Of a DNA stretch of 29,325 nucleotides, positions 7,058-14,131 are shown one piece after another. Source of the stretch: SZAS-3 sp964386785 (GTDB lineage Bacteria > Chlamydiota > Chlamydiia > Chlamydiales > JAAKFR01). The DNA lies in the NCBI GenBank assembly GCA_964386785.1, contig CAYLUD010000017.1:1-29325 (forward strand), read 5' to 3'. The stretch's first letter is position 1. Each line of letters starts with the position of its first letter. The position numbers and the translations under genes were made by a program. The notes under the pieces were generated by a model. The model was given only the letters and a program-made list of their open reading frames with translations. It was not told the origin of the DNA and did not search any database.

Positions 7058-8181
7058 ACCCCAGACATCATCTGAAACTGAGTCATTCCATTACGAACCT
7101 CTTGAATGACCCGTTCCATTTCATCATGCTGATTCCCCCAGCCCAATGCAAAACTCAGACCACCATGCTTCTCTTTCCCCATGACCCCACATGCCTGTAA
7201 CATGTGGTGTAGATGTTGAAATTGATTTCCTCCCATATTTGTCATGATATTTCGTTGTGCCAACCAATAACAAAGCATCTCGCTGACCACTCCAGGGAAT
7301 TGCATGAAAGAGATATGGGACACACGTGTGGCGTGGCCGAATGTGGACTGAGCTACCCCTTGTAATCCTGTCTCCAATTGATAACGCAACTGCGCAGTCT
7401 TCATACAAAAGGAATCCCCTTGTTCTATCCAAAAGGAAGCCGCAGCAAGAAATGCTTCCCAAAGAGGTCGGAAGATCATTCCAGCACGTAGTCCTTCTTG
7501 ATGCTTTGCCCCAAAAAGAAGGGGGGGCAATTCCACACCGCGCCGAATCAATAATCCCCCTGTCCCTGGAGGAGCTCCTAAGGGAGCTCCATCCCAGGTA
7601 AGGAAATGCACCCCAGAGTTACGGAACGAAAAATAAGCCTTGCCAAGCATGTGTGACGCCTCAACATGGAGCAAAATACCCCGCTCTTCACAAAGAGCTG
7701 CTATCGATTCTAGAGGCTGGATGACGCCCGTGACACCATTCACAGCAGATAAGGAGATTAGTGCGGTACGAGGTGTGATTTGGTTTCTTACTTGGTCTAC
7801 TGATACTACAGAATCCGAGCTGACAGAAAGTCGTTCTGTACAACAGCCTAATTCTTCCAAGTGCGCCATTGCAAGGATCGTGGGAGCCTCTTCTAGCTGG
7901 CCCGCTAGAAAATGATTACGCCCCACTTGACGTGAGACATGTGTATATACGCCTAACAGTACCTGCTGTATTGCCTCAGCGCCTGAAGAGGTAAAAATAA
8001 AGGCATCTTCGGAGGCCGCATCTGCCAGATGGTAGACAGCAGTGGGGGGAGGTAAGGTAGATTGCGCATACAATGCTCCTCCAGCCGAAAGCTCATCCAC
8101 AGGCGTCATAGCTAGAACCTCTCGCACTCGAGGTGGCATGGGTGTTACAAGAGCATGATCTAGATAAATTGTCTGGTCCAT
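7048..8181 (-). CDS. cysteine desulfurase-like protein (NifS/IscS family) lacking key active-site residues
   Basis: A 377-residue class V aminotransferase-fold protein, homologous along its length to NifS/IscS: YLDHALVTPMPPRV at 6-19, FTSSGAEA, a pyridine-contact segment HVEASHMLGK, and the C-terminal GGLSFALGWGNQHDE. Several residues needed for catalysis are replaced. The SxHK motif that carries the PLP Schiff-base lysine reads TWDGAPLGAPPG, with proline where lysine should be. The serine-rich SSGSACTS loop with the catalytic cysteine reads NMGGNQFQHL. HVDA is HVEA, and SGATES is SGAEAI. It is therefore probably not an active desulfurase. The frame is full length and sandwiched between nifU and gpmA with short overlaps (10 and 22 bases), arguing for maintained function. 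Confidence 0.88.
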   Translation of the reverse strand: MDQTIYLDHALVTPMPPRVREVLAMTPVDELSAGGALYAQSTLPPPTAVYHLADAASEDAFIFTSSGAEAIQQVLLGVYTHVSRQVGRNHFLAGQLEEAPTILAMAHLEELGCCTERLSVSSDSVVSVDQVRNQITPRTALISLSAVNGVTGVIQPLESIAALCEERGILLHVEASHMLGKAYFSFRNSGVHFLTWDGAPLGAPPGTGGLLIRRGVELPPLLFGAKHQEGLRAGMIFRPLWEAFLAAASFWIEQGDSFCMKTAQLRYQLETGLQGVAQSTFGHATRVSHISFMQFPGVVSEMLCYWLAQRNIMTNMGGNQFQHLHHMLQACGVMGKEKHGGLSFALGWGNQHDEMERVIQEVRNGMTQFQMMSGVWS

Positions 8182-8816
8182 TGTCCACCAGAAAAGATAT
8201 AGAAAATTGGTTCTCCTGTAGGAACCTCAACGTGGACAATCTCTTCTGGCGTCTTCTTGTCGAGTTCCATAATCAGAGCTCTTAGAGAATTACCGTGAGC
8301 AGAAATGAGAACATTCTCATTTCGCTCTACATGTGGCCGAATTTCCTGATGAAAATATGGCAACACTCGCGATGCAGTCATCTCCAAACTTTCACCACCA
8401 GGTGGTGGGTAGTCGAAGCCGCGCCGCCATTTTTGGAATTGTTCCCTACCATACAGAGACTCTACCTGACTTTTGTCCTGCCCTTGTAAATCCCCATAAT
8501 GACGCTCGTTCAAAGCCTCGGCTGCAATTACAGGAAGGATCGGAACGCCCTCCGGGTACGCATATGGTTTTTCTAGATGAAAAAGAGCGGGCGTTACATT
8601 CCTTTCGCGACATGACAACGCCAAAAATGTAGTCATCATCGCACGCACAAGCGTAGATGTATAGGCGCGGTCGATAGGGCAAGAGCGTAGCACTTCGCCT
8701 GCGGCAAGAGCCTCTTGAATGCCTTGCTCACTTAACCCGATATCCACCCATCCTGTAAATAATTTTTTTTTATTCCAATCAGACTGCCCATGTCGTAGGA
8801 GGATCAAGCGACTCAT
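8160..8816 (-). CDS. gpmA: 2,3-bisphosphoglycerate-dependent phosphoglycerate mutase
   Basis: Glycolytic interconversion of 3- and 2-phosphoglycerate in the cytoplasm. With ATG at 8816 the protein has 218 residues and begins at the family N-terminus MSRLILLRHGQSDWN, with the phosphohistidine motif RHG at 8-10. FTGWVDIGLSEQG, ALNERHYGDLQGQ and the second histidine in SAHGNSLRALI are all present. An upstream in-frame extension to 8945 exists but runs through rluB and would add 43 non-conserved residues, so I reject it. TATAAT lies only 7 bases before the ATG and no Shine-Dalgarno is seen, implying a leaderless transcript. Its 3' end overlaps the nifS-like gene; gpmA-nifS-nifU form an operon, the same order as in Chlamydia. 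Confidence 0.95.
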   Translation of the reverse strand: MSRLILLRHGQSDWNKKKLFTGWVDIGLSEQGIQEALAAGEVLRSCPIDRAYTSTLVRAMMTTFLALSCRERNVTPALFHLEKPYAYPEGVPILPVIAAEALNERHYGDLQGQDKSQVESLYGREQFQKWRRGFDYPPPGGESLEMTASRVLPYFHQEIRPHVERNENVLISAHGNSLRALIMELDKKTPEEIVHVEVPTGEPIFYIFSGGQWTRQFI

Positions 8817-8823
8817 AGAAAGG

Positions 8824-8851
8824 ATTATATTGACCTGAGGCTTTATTCCAA
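8824..8851 (-). promoter_or_regulatory. gpmA operon promoter, overlapping the rluB promoter
   Basis: On the minus strand TTGGAA (8851-8846) and TATAAT (8829-8824) are 16 bases apart. The -10 box ends 7 bases before the gpmA ATG at 8816, so the predicted transcript begins at or next to the start codon. The box lies inside the divergent rluB promoter (8830-8859). Confidence 0.6.
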
Positions 8852-8859
8852 TGTAAAAT
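8830..8859 (+). promoter_or_regulatory. rluB promoter, divergent and overlapping with that of gpmA
   Basis: TTGACC (8830-8835) and TAAAAT (8854-8859) are 18 bases apart. The -10 box ends 9 bases before the ATG at 8869, predicting a leader of about 3 bases. There is no Shine-Dalgarno. The element interleaves with the minus-strand gpmA promoter, so the two polymerases cannot bind at once. Confidence 0.55.
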
Positions 8860-8868
8860 CTATGCCCT

Positions 8869-9558
8869 ATGCGTTTAAATAAAGCCCTATCCTCACTTAC
8901 CTCGCGCCGAGGAGCTGAAAAGCTCGTCTTAGAAGGCAGAGTCACATTGAATGGTCAGAAGGTGACCCATCCTGCAATTGCAATTGATCCGGAACGAGAT
9001 GTCCTTTGTGTCGATGGACAACGTGTGGGCCATCGCAAAAAGCATTATTATTTTCTATTAAACAAACCCGCAGGCTATTTATGTACTGCAACACCTGGAT
9101 TTGCAAAAAGGGTACTCGATCTCTTTGCTCATATTCCAGAACGTTTGTTTACTGTGGGTCGCCTTGACCAAGAAACAACTGGCCTGATTTTGGTGACCAA
9201 CGATGGTGCCTTTGCGCAAAAATTAATCCATCCATCCAATGAACATCATAAAGAATATCTAGTAAAAGTTTCGCAAGAAATTACTGAGGATCATTTACGC
9301 ACCCTAGCTGCTGGGACCGTCATCCAACGTACACGTGTGACGCCTGTTCGCGTAGAAAAAGTACGCCGAGGGACTATAAAATTAATATTGTCTGAGGGTA
9401 AACGACATGAGGTACGCGAACTAGTTCTTCGTGCTGGATTAAACCTTTTAGAGCTCAAACGGATTCGAGTCGGTCCTTTCCTTCTCGGTAATCTTGGTGA
9501 AGGCCGTTATCGTGAACTCTCTCCAGCAGAATTGCGCAGTTTTGGGGTTCTTTCTTGA
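8869..9558 (+). CDS. rluB: 23S rRNA pseudouridine synthase, RluB/RsuA family
   Basis: Converts a specific uridine in rRNA to pseudouridine. The 229-residue protein has an N-terminal S4 RNA-binding domain (about 1-48; SRRGAEKLVLEGRVTLNG at 12-29) and a pseudouridine synthase domain with the catalytic motif VGRLDQETTGLILVTNDG at 96-113, Asp100 being the nucleophile. The S4 start is a few residues shorter than in typical family members, but no upstream in-frame start is available. The assignment to the RsuA/RluB/E/F group is firm; which exact base it modifies is not visible. This is the counterpart of yjbC, which lies next to the phosphoglycerate mutase gene in Chlamydia. Confidence 0.92.
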   Translation: MRLNKALSSLTSRRGAEKLVLEGRVTLNGQKVTHPAIAIDPERDVLCVDGQRVGHRKKHYYFLLNKPAGYLCTATPGFAKRVLDLFAHIPERLFTVGRLDQETTGLILVTNDGAFAQKLIHPSNEHHKEYLVKVSQEITEDHLRTLAAGTVIQRTRVTPVRVEKVRRGTIKLILSEGKRHEVRELVLRAGLNLLELKRIRVGPFLLGNLGEGRYRELSPAELRSFGVLS

Positions 9559-9642
9559 CCCCAGTTCCGCTTCTGAAGCATTGACTCGCTCTTTCCGTTT
9601 TCCAGATTGCTTGCAATCTCTGTTTATGATACCACGAATTCG

Positions 9643-9870
9643 ATGTATGGGTGGCTCTGTATCTGGATCTTATTGGGCGGTGCTTTCTATGGATTGCGTC
9701 GTATATACAGATCTCGTGCATCCAAGAAGTTGTTGCAACATAGAAGCCAATTGCTGAAGTCGTTAGAATCTCTACCGAAAGACCCTTGGATCGCACAAGA
9801 ACGTAGCCGATACCTGAGGAATCGTCTCACAGCCCTAGATAGAATTCTACAACGGGAGCGCGGATCGTGA
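9643..9870 (+). CDS. small single-span membrane protein, unknown function
   Basis: A 75-residue protein if ATG 9643 is used. A TTG at 9607 would add 12 residues. One hydrophobic segment at the N-terminus (GWLCIWILLGGAFYGL, about 3-18) is followed by a strongly basic, probably helical tail (RRIYRSRASKK and further Arg/Lys/Leu repeats), suggesting an N-terminal anchor with a cytoplasmic coiled helix. No family recognised. The stop codon overlaps the GTG start of the next gene (GTGA at 9867-9870), good evidence that it is translated. It occupies the place where Chlamydia has a small hypothetical gene after yjbC; that equivalence is a guess. Confidence 0.65.
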   Translation: MYGWLCIWILLGGAFYGLRRIYRSRASKKLLQHRSQLLKSLESLPKDPWIAQERSRYLRNRLTALDRILQRERGS

Positions 9871-10589
9871 ACTGGTGTACTCTATTCTGTCTTCTATTGA
9901 TCACCTGCAGTTGCACGCACTCACCGAAGCCACTCAAAGGGGGTAGGGATCCAAGCTGGCATCCAGAAGACTTGGGTATCTTTACAGTGAATACGAATGC
10001 ATTCACGAATGCTGTGATGGAGGAACTCAACCTTCAGCCCCCTCCTATTCAGATACAAGATATGAATACAACCGAGTTATTTCAATATTTGCATCAGGGT
10101 CTTCTCGATGTCATCCTCTATCCTTTACCCATCCATGAGGAAACAAAAGCTTTGTATGACATGACACGTCCTATCCTAGAATTAGGACCTATCCTGATTG
10201 TACCTACACAGAGTGACATTCGCGCGTGTTGTGATTTAACTAATAAAAAAGTAGGTGTGTATGCGTACACCTCCTCCATTTTATTAGTGCAAGGAGTCGA
10301 TGGCATTATTTTAGAGACCTATACCAACATCCCCACAGCTATGCAGCGCTTGCTAGCTGGCGATTTTGATGCGATTGTTGCACCTCCATTAGAGGCAAAA
10401 AGCCTCATCATCTCGCAATACTCACATGAGTTGACAGCCCTATCCCCCCCCCTCTCCGACGAAGGGATTCGGCTTATTACTCTTAAAGGACACCATCTCA
10501 AAGAAATGCATCGATGGAATCAACAAATTAATGACTTATACGAGTCTGGACATATGGCTGCATTACGCACGGAATTTGGGGTACCCTAA
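9867..10589 (+). CDS. extracellular solute-binding protein, family 3-like, probable lipoprotein
   Basis: A 240-residue periplasmic binding protein related to amino-acid-binding proteins (GlnH/ArtJ type). The N-terminus MNWCTLFCLLLITCSCTHS is a lipoprotein-like signal, with Cys14 or Cys16 as the likely lipidated residue; neither fits the lipobox consensus perfectly. The mature part has the two-lobe pattern: ELFQYLHQGLLDVILYPLPI in lobe 1, TNKKVGVYAYTSS at the hinge, and LLAGDFDAIVAPPLEAKSLI in lobe 2. Start is GTG in a GTGA overlap with the upstream gene. sthA begins 3 bases after the stop. No permease or ATPase gene is nearby, so partners must lie elsewhere. A run of nine C (10444-10452) lies inside the coding region. 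Confidence 0.85.
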   Translation: MNWCTLFCLLLITCSCTHSPKPLKGGRDPSWHPEDLGIFTVNTNAFTNAVMEELNLQPPPIQIQDMNTTELFQYLHQGLLDVILYPLPIHEETKALYDMTRPILELGPILIVPTQSDIRACCDLTNKKVGVYAYTSSILLVQGVDGIILETYTNIPTAMQRLLAGDFDAIVAPPLEAKSLIISQYSHELTALSPPLSDEGIRLITLKGHHLKEMHRWNQQINDLYESGHMAALRTEFGVP

Positions 10590-10592
10590 TTC

Positions 10593-12005
10593 ATGGCAAT
10601 TGATCCGTACGCGCTGATTGTGATTGGGAGTGGGCCTGCTGGGGAAAAAGCAGCTGTCAAGGCGGCCTATTTCGGGCACCGAGTAGCCTTGATAGAAAAG
10701 GCGCCCCTGTATGGGGGTGCTGGCGTCGTGACAGGCACTCTACCATCCAAAACTCTCAAAGAAACAGCAATCTTCCTATCTGGTAAGTACGATAAGGGAT
10801 TATTTGGCGTGGATCGATCTTTAGATCGATCCGCTGAAATTGAGACCTTCATGTATCGGAAAAACTATATTATCCGCGAGGAATCAGAAGCTGTTTATTG
10901 TAATCTCCTAAAACATTCTATTGATATTTATCATGGAATAGCCTCTTTCAAAGATGCGCATACTCTGTATGTCAAAGGAGAAGAAACGATTGAATTACGA
11001 GGAGAATTCATTCTTATCGCTACCGGTTCCTACCCATTTCATCCGTCCTCGATTCCCTTTGATGGGAAACGGATTCACGATTCAGACTCCATCCTCGATA
11101 TCTCTACATTTCCCAATTCCATTGCAGTACTTGGAGCGGGGGTAATCGGATGCGAATACGCCACGATTTTCGCAACAATGGGCAGTAAAGTCTTCCTCAT
11201 CAATCGCAATCCAGAAATTCTGTCCTTTATTGATCAAGATATTGCGTCAGAATTCCAGACTCAGATGCGCCATGATGACATAGACCTTTTCCTAGGTCGC
11301 AATGTGACTGCAATTGATAGACCATCGCAAGAGCACTTGCCTCTTCAGGTGCATTTAGATGATGGTGAAATTCTCTCTTCAGATATGTTTTTATTTGCTG
11401 CAGGTCGCTGTGGTGCTACAAAATCTCTCCATCTAGAGCGTGTGGGACTGTCTCCTACATCTAGAGAATTAATTGAAGTCAATGCTCAATACCAGACAGC
11501 TGTGCCCAATATCTATGCTGTGGGCGATGTTATTGGCTTTCCTGCGTTAGCTAGCACCAGTATGGATCAAGGACGTGTGGCAGTTTGTCACATGTTCGAC
11601 ACAAGAGATCTGGAACAACTCTCCCCTGTACTACCCTATGGTATTTATACCATCCCAGAAATTTCTTCTGCTGGCTTTACAGAACAAGAGGCGCGAGCAA
11701 AAGGCATTCATTATGGCATAGGGAGCGCCCGTTACTCAGATCTCCCGCGAGGCAAAATCATGGGATCTCAAGTTGGGCTCTTAAAACTCATCTTTCGACA
11801 AGATGATCTGATTGTACTCGGGGTTCATATCATGGGTCTGATGGCTACAGAATTAATCCATCACGGCATGACACTCATTGAAAACCGCAACACCCTGCTC
11901 GATGTGATTGGTAAAGTCTATAACTTTCCTACATTTCATGACCTCTATAAATATGCCGCTTATGATGGCCTTAGCAACGTTGCTGGTAGAAAATTCAAAA
12001 ACTGA
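10593..12005 (+). CDS. sthA: soluble pyridine nucleotide transhydrogenase
   Basis: Flavoprotein that moves reducing equivalents between NADPH and NAD+ in the cytoplasm. The 470-residue protein aligns along its length with SthA/UdhA: FAD-binding GSGPAG (12-17), GGAGVVTGTLPSK (42-54), the NAD(P) site AVLGAGVIGCEYATIF, VGDVIGFPALAS, and the diagnostic GIYTIPEISSAGFTEQEA. The redox-active cysteine pair of the related dihydrolipoamide dehydrogenases (CxxxxC before PSK) is absent; those positions are Gly45 and Thr50, which rules out Lpd. Start ATG is 3 bases after the binding-protein gene, so it is the last gene of the rluB transcription unit. Chlamydiaceae are not known to me to carry it at this place. 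Confidence 0.95.
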   Translation: MAIDPYALIVIGSGPAGEKAAVKAAYFGHRVALIEKAPLYGGAGVVTGTLPSKTLKETAIFLSGKYDKGLFGVDRSLDRSAEIETFMYRKNYIIREESEAVYCNLLKHSIDIYHGIASFKDAHTLYVKGEETIELRGEFILIATGSYPFHPSSIPFDGKRIHDSDSILDISTFPNSIAVLGAGVIGCEYATIFATMGSKVFLINRNPEILSFIDQDIASEFQTQMRHDDIDLFLGRNVTAIDRPSQEHLPLQVHLDDGEILSSDMFLFAAGRCGATKSLHLERVGLSPTSRELIEVNAQYQTAVPNIYAVGDVIGFPALASTSMDQGRVAVCHMFDTRDLEQLSPVLPYGIYTIPEISSAGFTEQEARAKGIHYGIGSARYSDLPRGKIMGSQVGLLKLIFRQDDLIVLGVHIMGLMATELIHHGMTLIENRNTLLDVIGKVYNFPTFHDLYKYAAYDGLSNVAGRKFKN

Positions 12006-12024
12006 TTCTAGAATGGGTAGGTGG

Positions 12025-12054
12025 TTGCCTTCTTAGTCGAAAAAAGAGTATGGT
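12025..12054 (+). promoter_or_regulatory. possible oppA promoter
   Basis: TTGCCT (12025-12030) and TATGGT (12049-12054) are 18 bases apart. Transcription would start about 37 bases before the GTG at 12098, leaving room for the Shine-Dalgarno sequence AAGGAG. Match quality is moderate. Confidence 0.4.
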
Positions 12055-12097
12055 AGCCTTAGATTGTAACACTAGATTTATGCCCTAAAGGAGAGCT

Positions 12098-14131
12098 GTG
12101 AAGGCGTTTTTGCATATTTTTTCCACCCTATTTTTGCTCTTTTTTCTTGGTATGTTATGGTGGTCTTCCAATTCAATAGAATTGGATTTAAAAGCCATTC
12201 GTCGCGACCTGACAGAATTGAAACAAACCCGTATCCACTCAACTAACTCCGACACATCCACTCTTGTAGAACCTATACCTATGGTCTATTCTCGTCCTTG
12301 GATAGATGCTTCCCTTCCGAATCTTTTGATCGAAGACCCTTATATACAAGAAGTCTTGCCTAGCCTTCTGGGGGCAGATTTTGTTCCAAAAGGTATTCTA
12401 CGTGAAGCCATATTAGGCCGTCCTGAACATCTCCATCCCTTTAATGGATTTCGCGATGTGGCACAATTCTATGATCTTTGTGTTCCTTCACTTGGCCGAT
12501 CCCATATAGGAAAATCGGAAGAATTCGCTCCTGATTTAGCGCTCAAAATTGAGAAACGTCCTCGCTCTGATCTACCTGGGGCCTATGAGTACTGGGTCCA
12601 CTTGCGTGAAATGTTTTGGTCTCCTTTGCATCCTGCTCATTTTTCGGATCAGATTCACTTATCTCCTCACTTTCTACGTGATCATCCCGTAACGGCTTAT
12701 GATTTCCGACTCTATTACGACATGGTCATGAATCCTTATGTATCTGAAGCTAAGGCTATGGCTTTACGAGGCCATTTTACAGAAATTGAAAACTTTATCA
12801 TTAAAGATCCACTTACTTTTGTGATTCAATGGAAAGCTGTGCCTGATGAAGAGGGGGTCTTGCACACAAAGTATGCTGCTTGGAATCTTACAGCAGCTCT
12901 CAAACCGTTGCCTTGTTTTGTTTTTCAATACTTCACGGATGGTGATCCTATTCTCAATGACCAGGGGGACTTTTCCGTATATCAACGAGATCCCCTCTTT
13001 GCGCAGAATTTTTCCAATCATTGGTCAAAGAATGTAGTAGTCAGTTGCGGAGCCTTTCAATTTGATGGGTTTTCGCTTGAAGGCATTCGATTTATAAGAA
13101 ATCCACGCCATTATCAACCTTTGGATGCATTGGTAGAAGGTTATGACATCTCATTTAAGGAGGGTCTAGATTCTGTGTGGCAAGCATTCAAAGCTGATTT
13201 GATTGATCTATGCTACTTGCATCCTACTCAATTTGCTGAATTAGAGCGCTATCTCCATAGCGCTCCATATCAAAACGTACGAACACCTTTGTCTGAAGTA
13301 TGCACCTTGGATTATATGGATCAATCTTTCTATTACATTGGATGGAACCTACAAAGCTCCTTCTTCTCCAGCCGGGCTGTACGCCAAGCATTAACGCAGT
13401 CGCTTGATCTACCCAGATTGATAGCCCACCATCTGAACCATATGGCAATCCCCCTATCGGGTCCATTTTCTCCCTTTTCTCCCGCATATGATCGAGAGAT
13501 ACCCCTATGGTCTTTTCAACCCGATCATGCGCGCTATCTTCTAGAACAAGAAGACTGGGTAGATCAAGATGGGGATGGCATTCGCGAAAAAGAGTTTCAT
13601 GGTATTCGAGTACCATTCCGCTTTCGTCTTTGTTATTTTGTAAAAAGTCTATCGACTAAGGCAATGGTAGAATTTTTCTCTACGTCACTTCGTGACGTTG
13701 GGATTGATTGCATTCCTTGTGGATTCGATATTACAGACCTTTCGCGGCTCTTCGAAGACAAAGGATTTGATGCCATTGTTTTGGGATGGCAACTAGGCTC
13801 TCCCCCCGAAGATCCATATCAAATTTGGCACTCTTCAGGGGCCTATGAAAAAGGATCGTCCAATGCTGTAGGATTTGCGAACGCTGCAGCAGATCGACTC
13901 ATAGATCAACTCAATATTGAGATAGATAGGGAAAAACGAGTGGAATACTATCACGCATTTCACCGTATTATTCATGATGAAGCACCCTACACATTTCTTT
14001 ACACCCCAAAAATGCGTTTATTGTACCGCAACCGCGTGAAAAACATCTTCATTCCATTAGAACATCCCGAGTGGATTGAAGGAGCTACTGACGCCACACC
14101 CCATCTAAGAAGCTTATGGATCGCCGCCTAA
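12098..14131 (+). CDS. oppA: peptide ABC transporter substrate-binding protein (OppA/SBP family 5), membrane-anchored
   Basis: Captures oligopeptides outside the inner membrane for an ABC importer. The protein has 677 residues, longer than usual OppA (about 540). Residues 4-23 form one hydrophobic segment without a lipobox cysteine or clear cleavage site, followed by a short charged helix (DLKAIRRDLTELKQ), so it may be tethered by an uncleaved anchor. The family 5 binding domain spans about 90-660, with AYDFRLYYDMVMNP, SRAVRQALTQSLD and the calcium-like DQDGDGIRE. GTG start has AAAGGAG 5-6 bases upstream. oppB overlaps its end by 16 bases. This resembles the chlamydial oppA-oppB pair. Confidence 0.9.
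   Translation: MKAFLHIFSTLFLLFFLGMLWWSSNSIELDLKAIRRDLTELKQTRIHSTNSDTSTLVEPIPMVYSRPWIDASLPNLLIEDPYIQEVLPSLLGADFVPKGILREAILGRPEHLHPFNGFRDVAQFYDLCVPSLGRSHIGKSEEFAPDLALKIEKRPRSDLPGAYEYWVHLREMFWSPLHPAHFSDQIHLSPHFLRDHPVTAYDFRLYYDMVMNPYVSEAKAMALRGHFTEIENFIIKDPLTFVIQWKAVPDEEGVLHTKYAAWNLTAALKPLPCFVFQYFTDGDPILNDQGDFSVYQRDPLFAQNFSNHWSKNVVVSCGAFQFDGFSLEGIRFIRNPRHYQPLDALVEGYDISFKEGLDSVWQAFKADLIDLCYLHPTQFAELERYLHSAPYQNVRTPLSEVCTLDYMDQSFYYIGWNLQSSFFSSRAVRQALTQSLDLPRLIAHHLNHMAIPLSGPFSPFSPAYDREIPLWSFQPDHARYLLEQEDWVDQDGDGIREKEFHGIRVPFRFRLCYFVKSLSTKAMVEFFSTSLRDVGIDCIPCGFDITDLSRLFEDKGFDAIVLGWQLGSPPEDPYQIWHSSGAYEKGSSNAVGFANAAADRLIDQLNIEIDREKRVEYYHAFHRIIHDEAPYTFLYTPKMRLLYRNRVKNIFIPLEHPEWIEGATDATPHLRSLWIAA

Noticed and set aside
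8817..8945. N-terminal extension of gpmA to an upstream ATG
   Set aside because: It would run antisense into rluB and adds residues not found in the mutase family; the family N-terminus begins at 8816.
10593..12005. Dihydrolipoamide dehydrogenase
   Set aside because: The redox cysteine pair is missing, and the motifs GIYTIPEISS and VGDVIGFPALAS match SthA.
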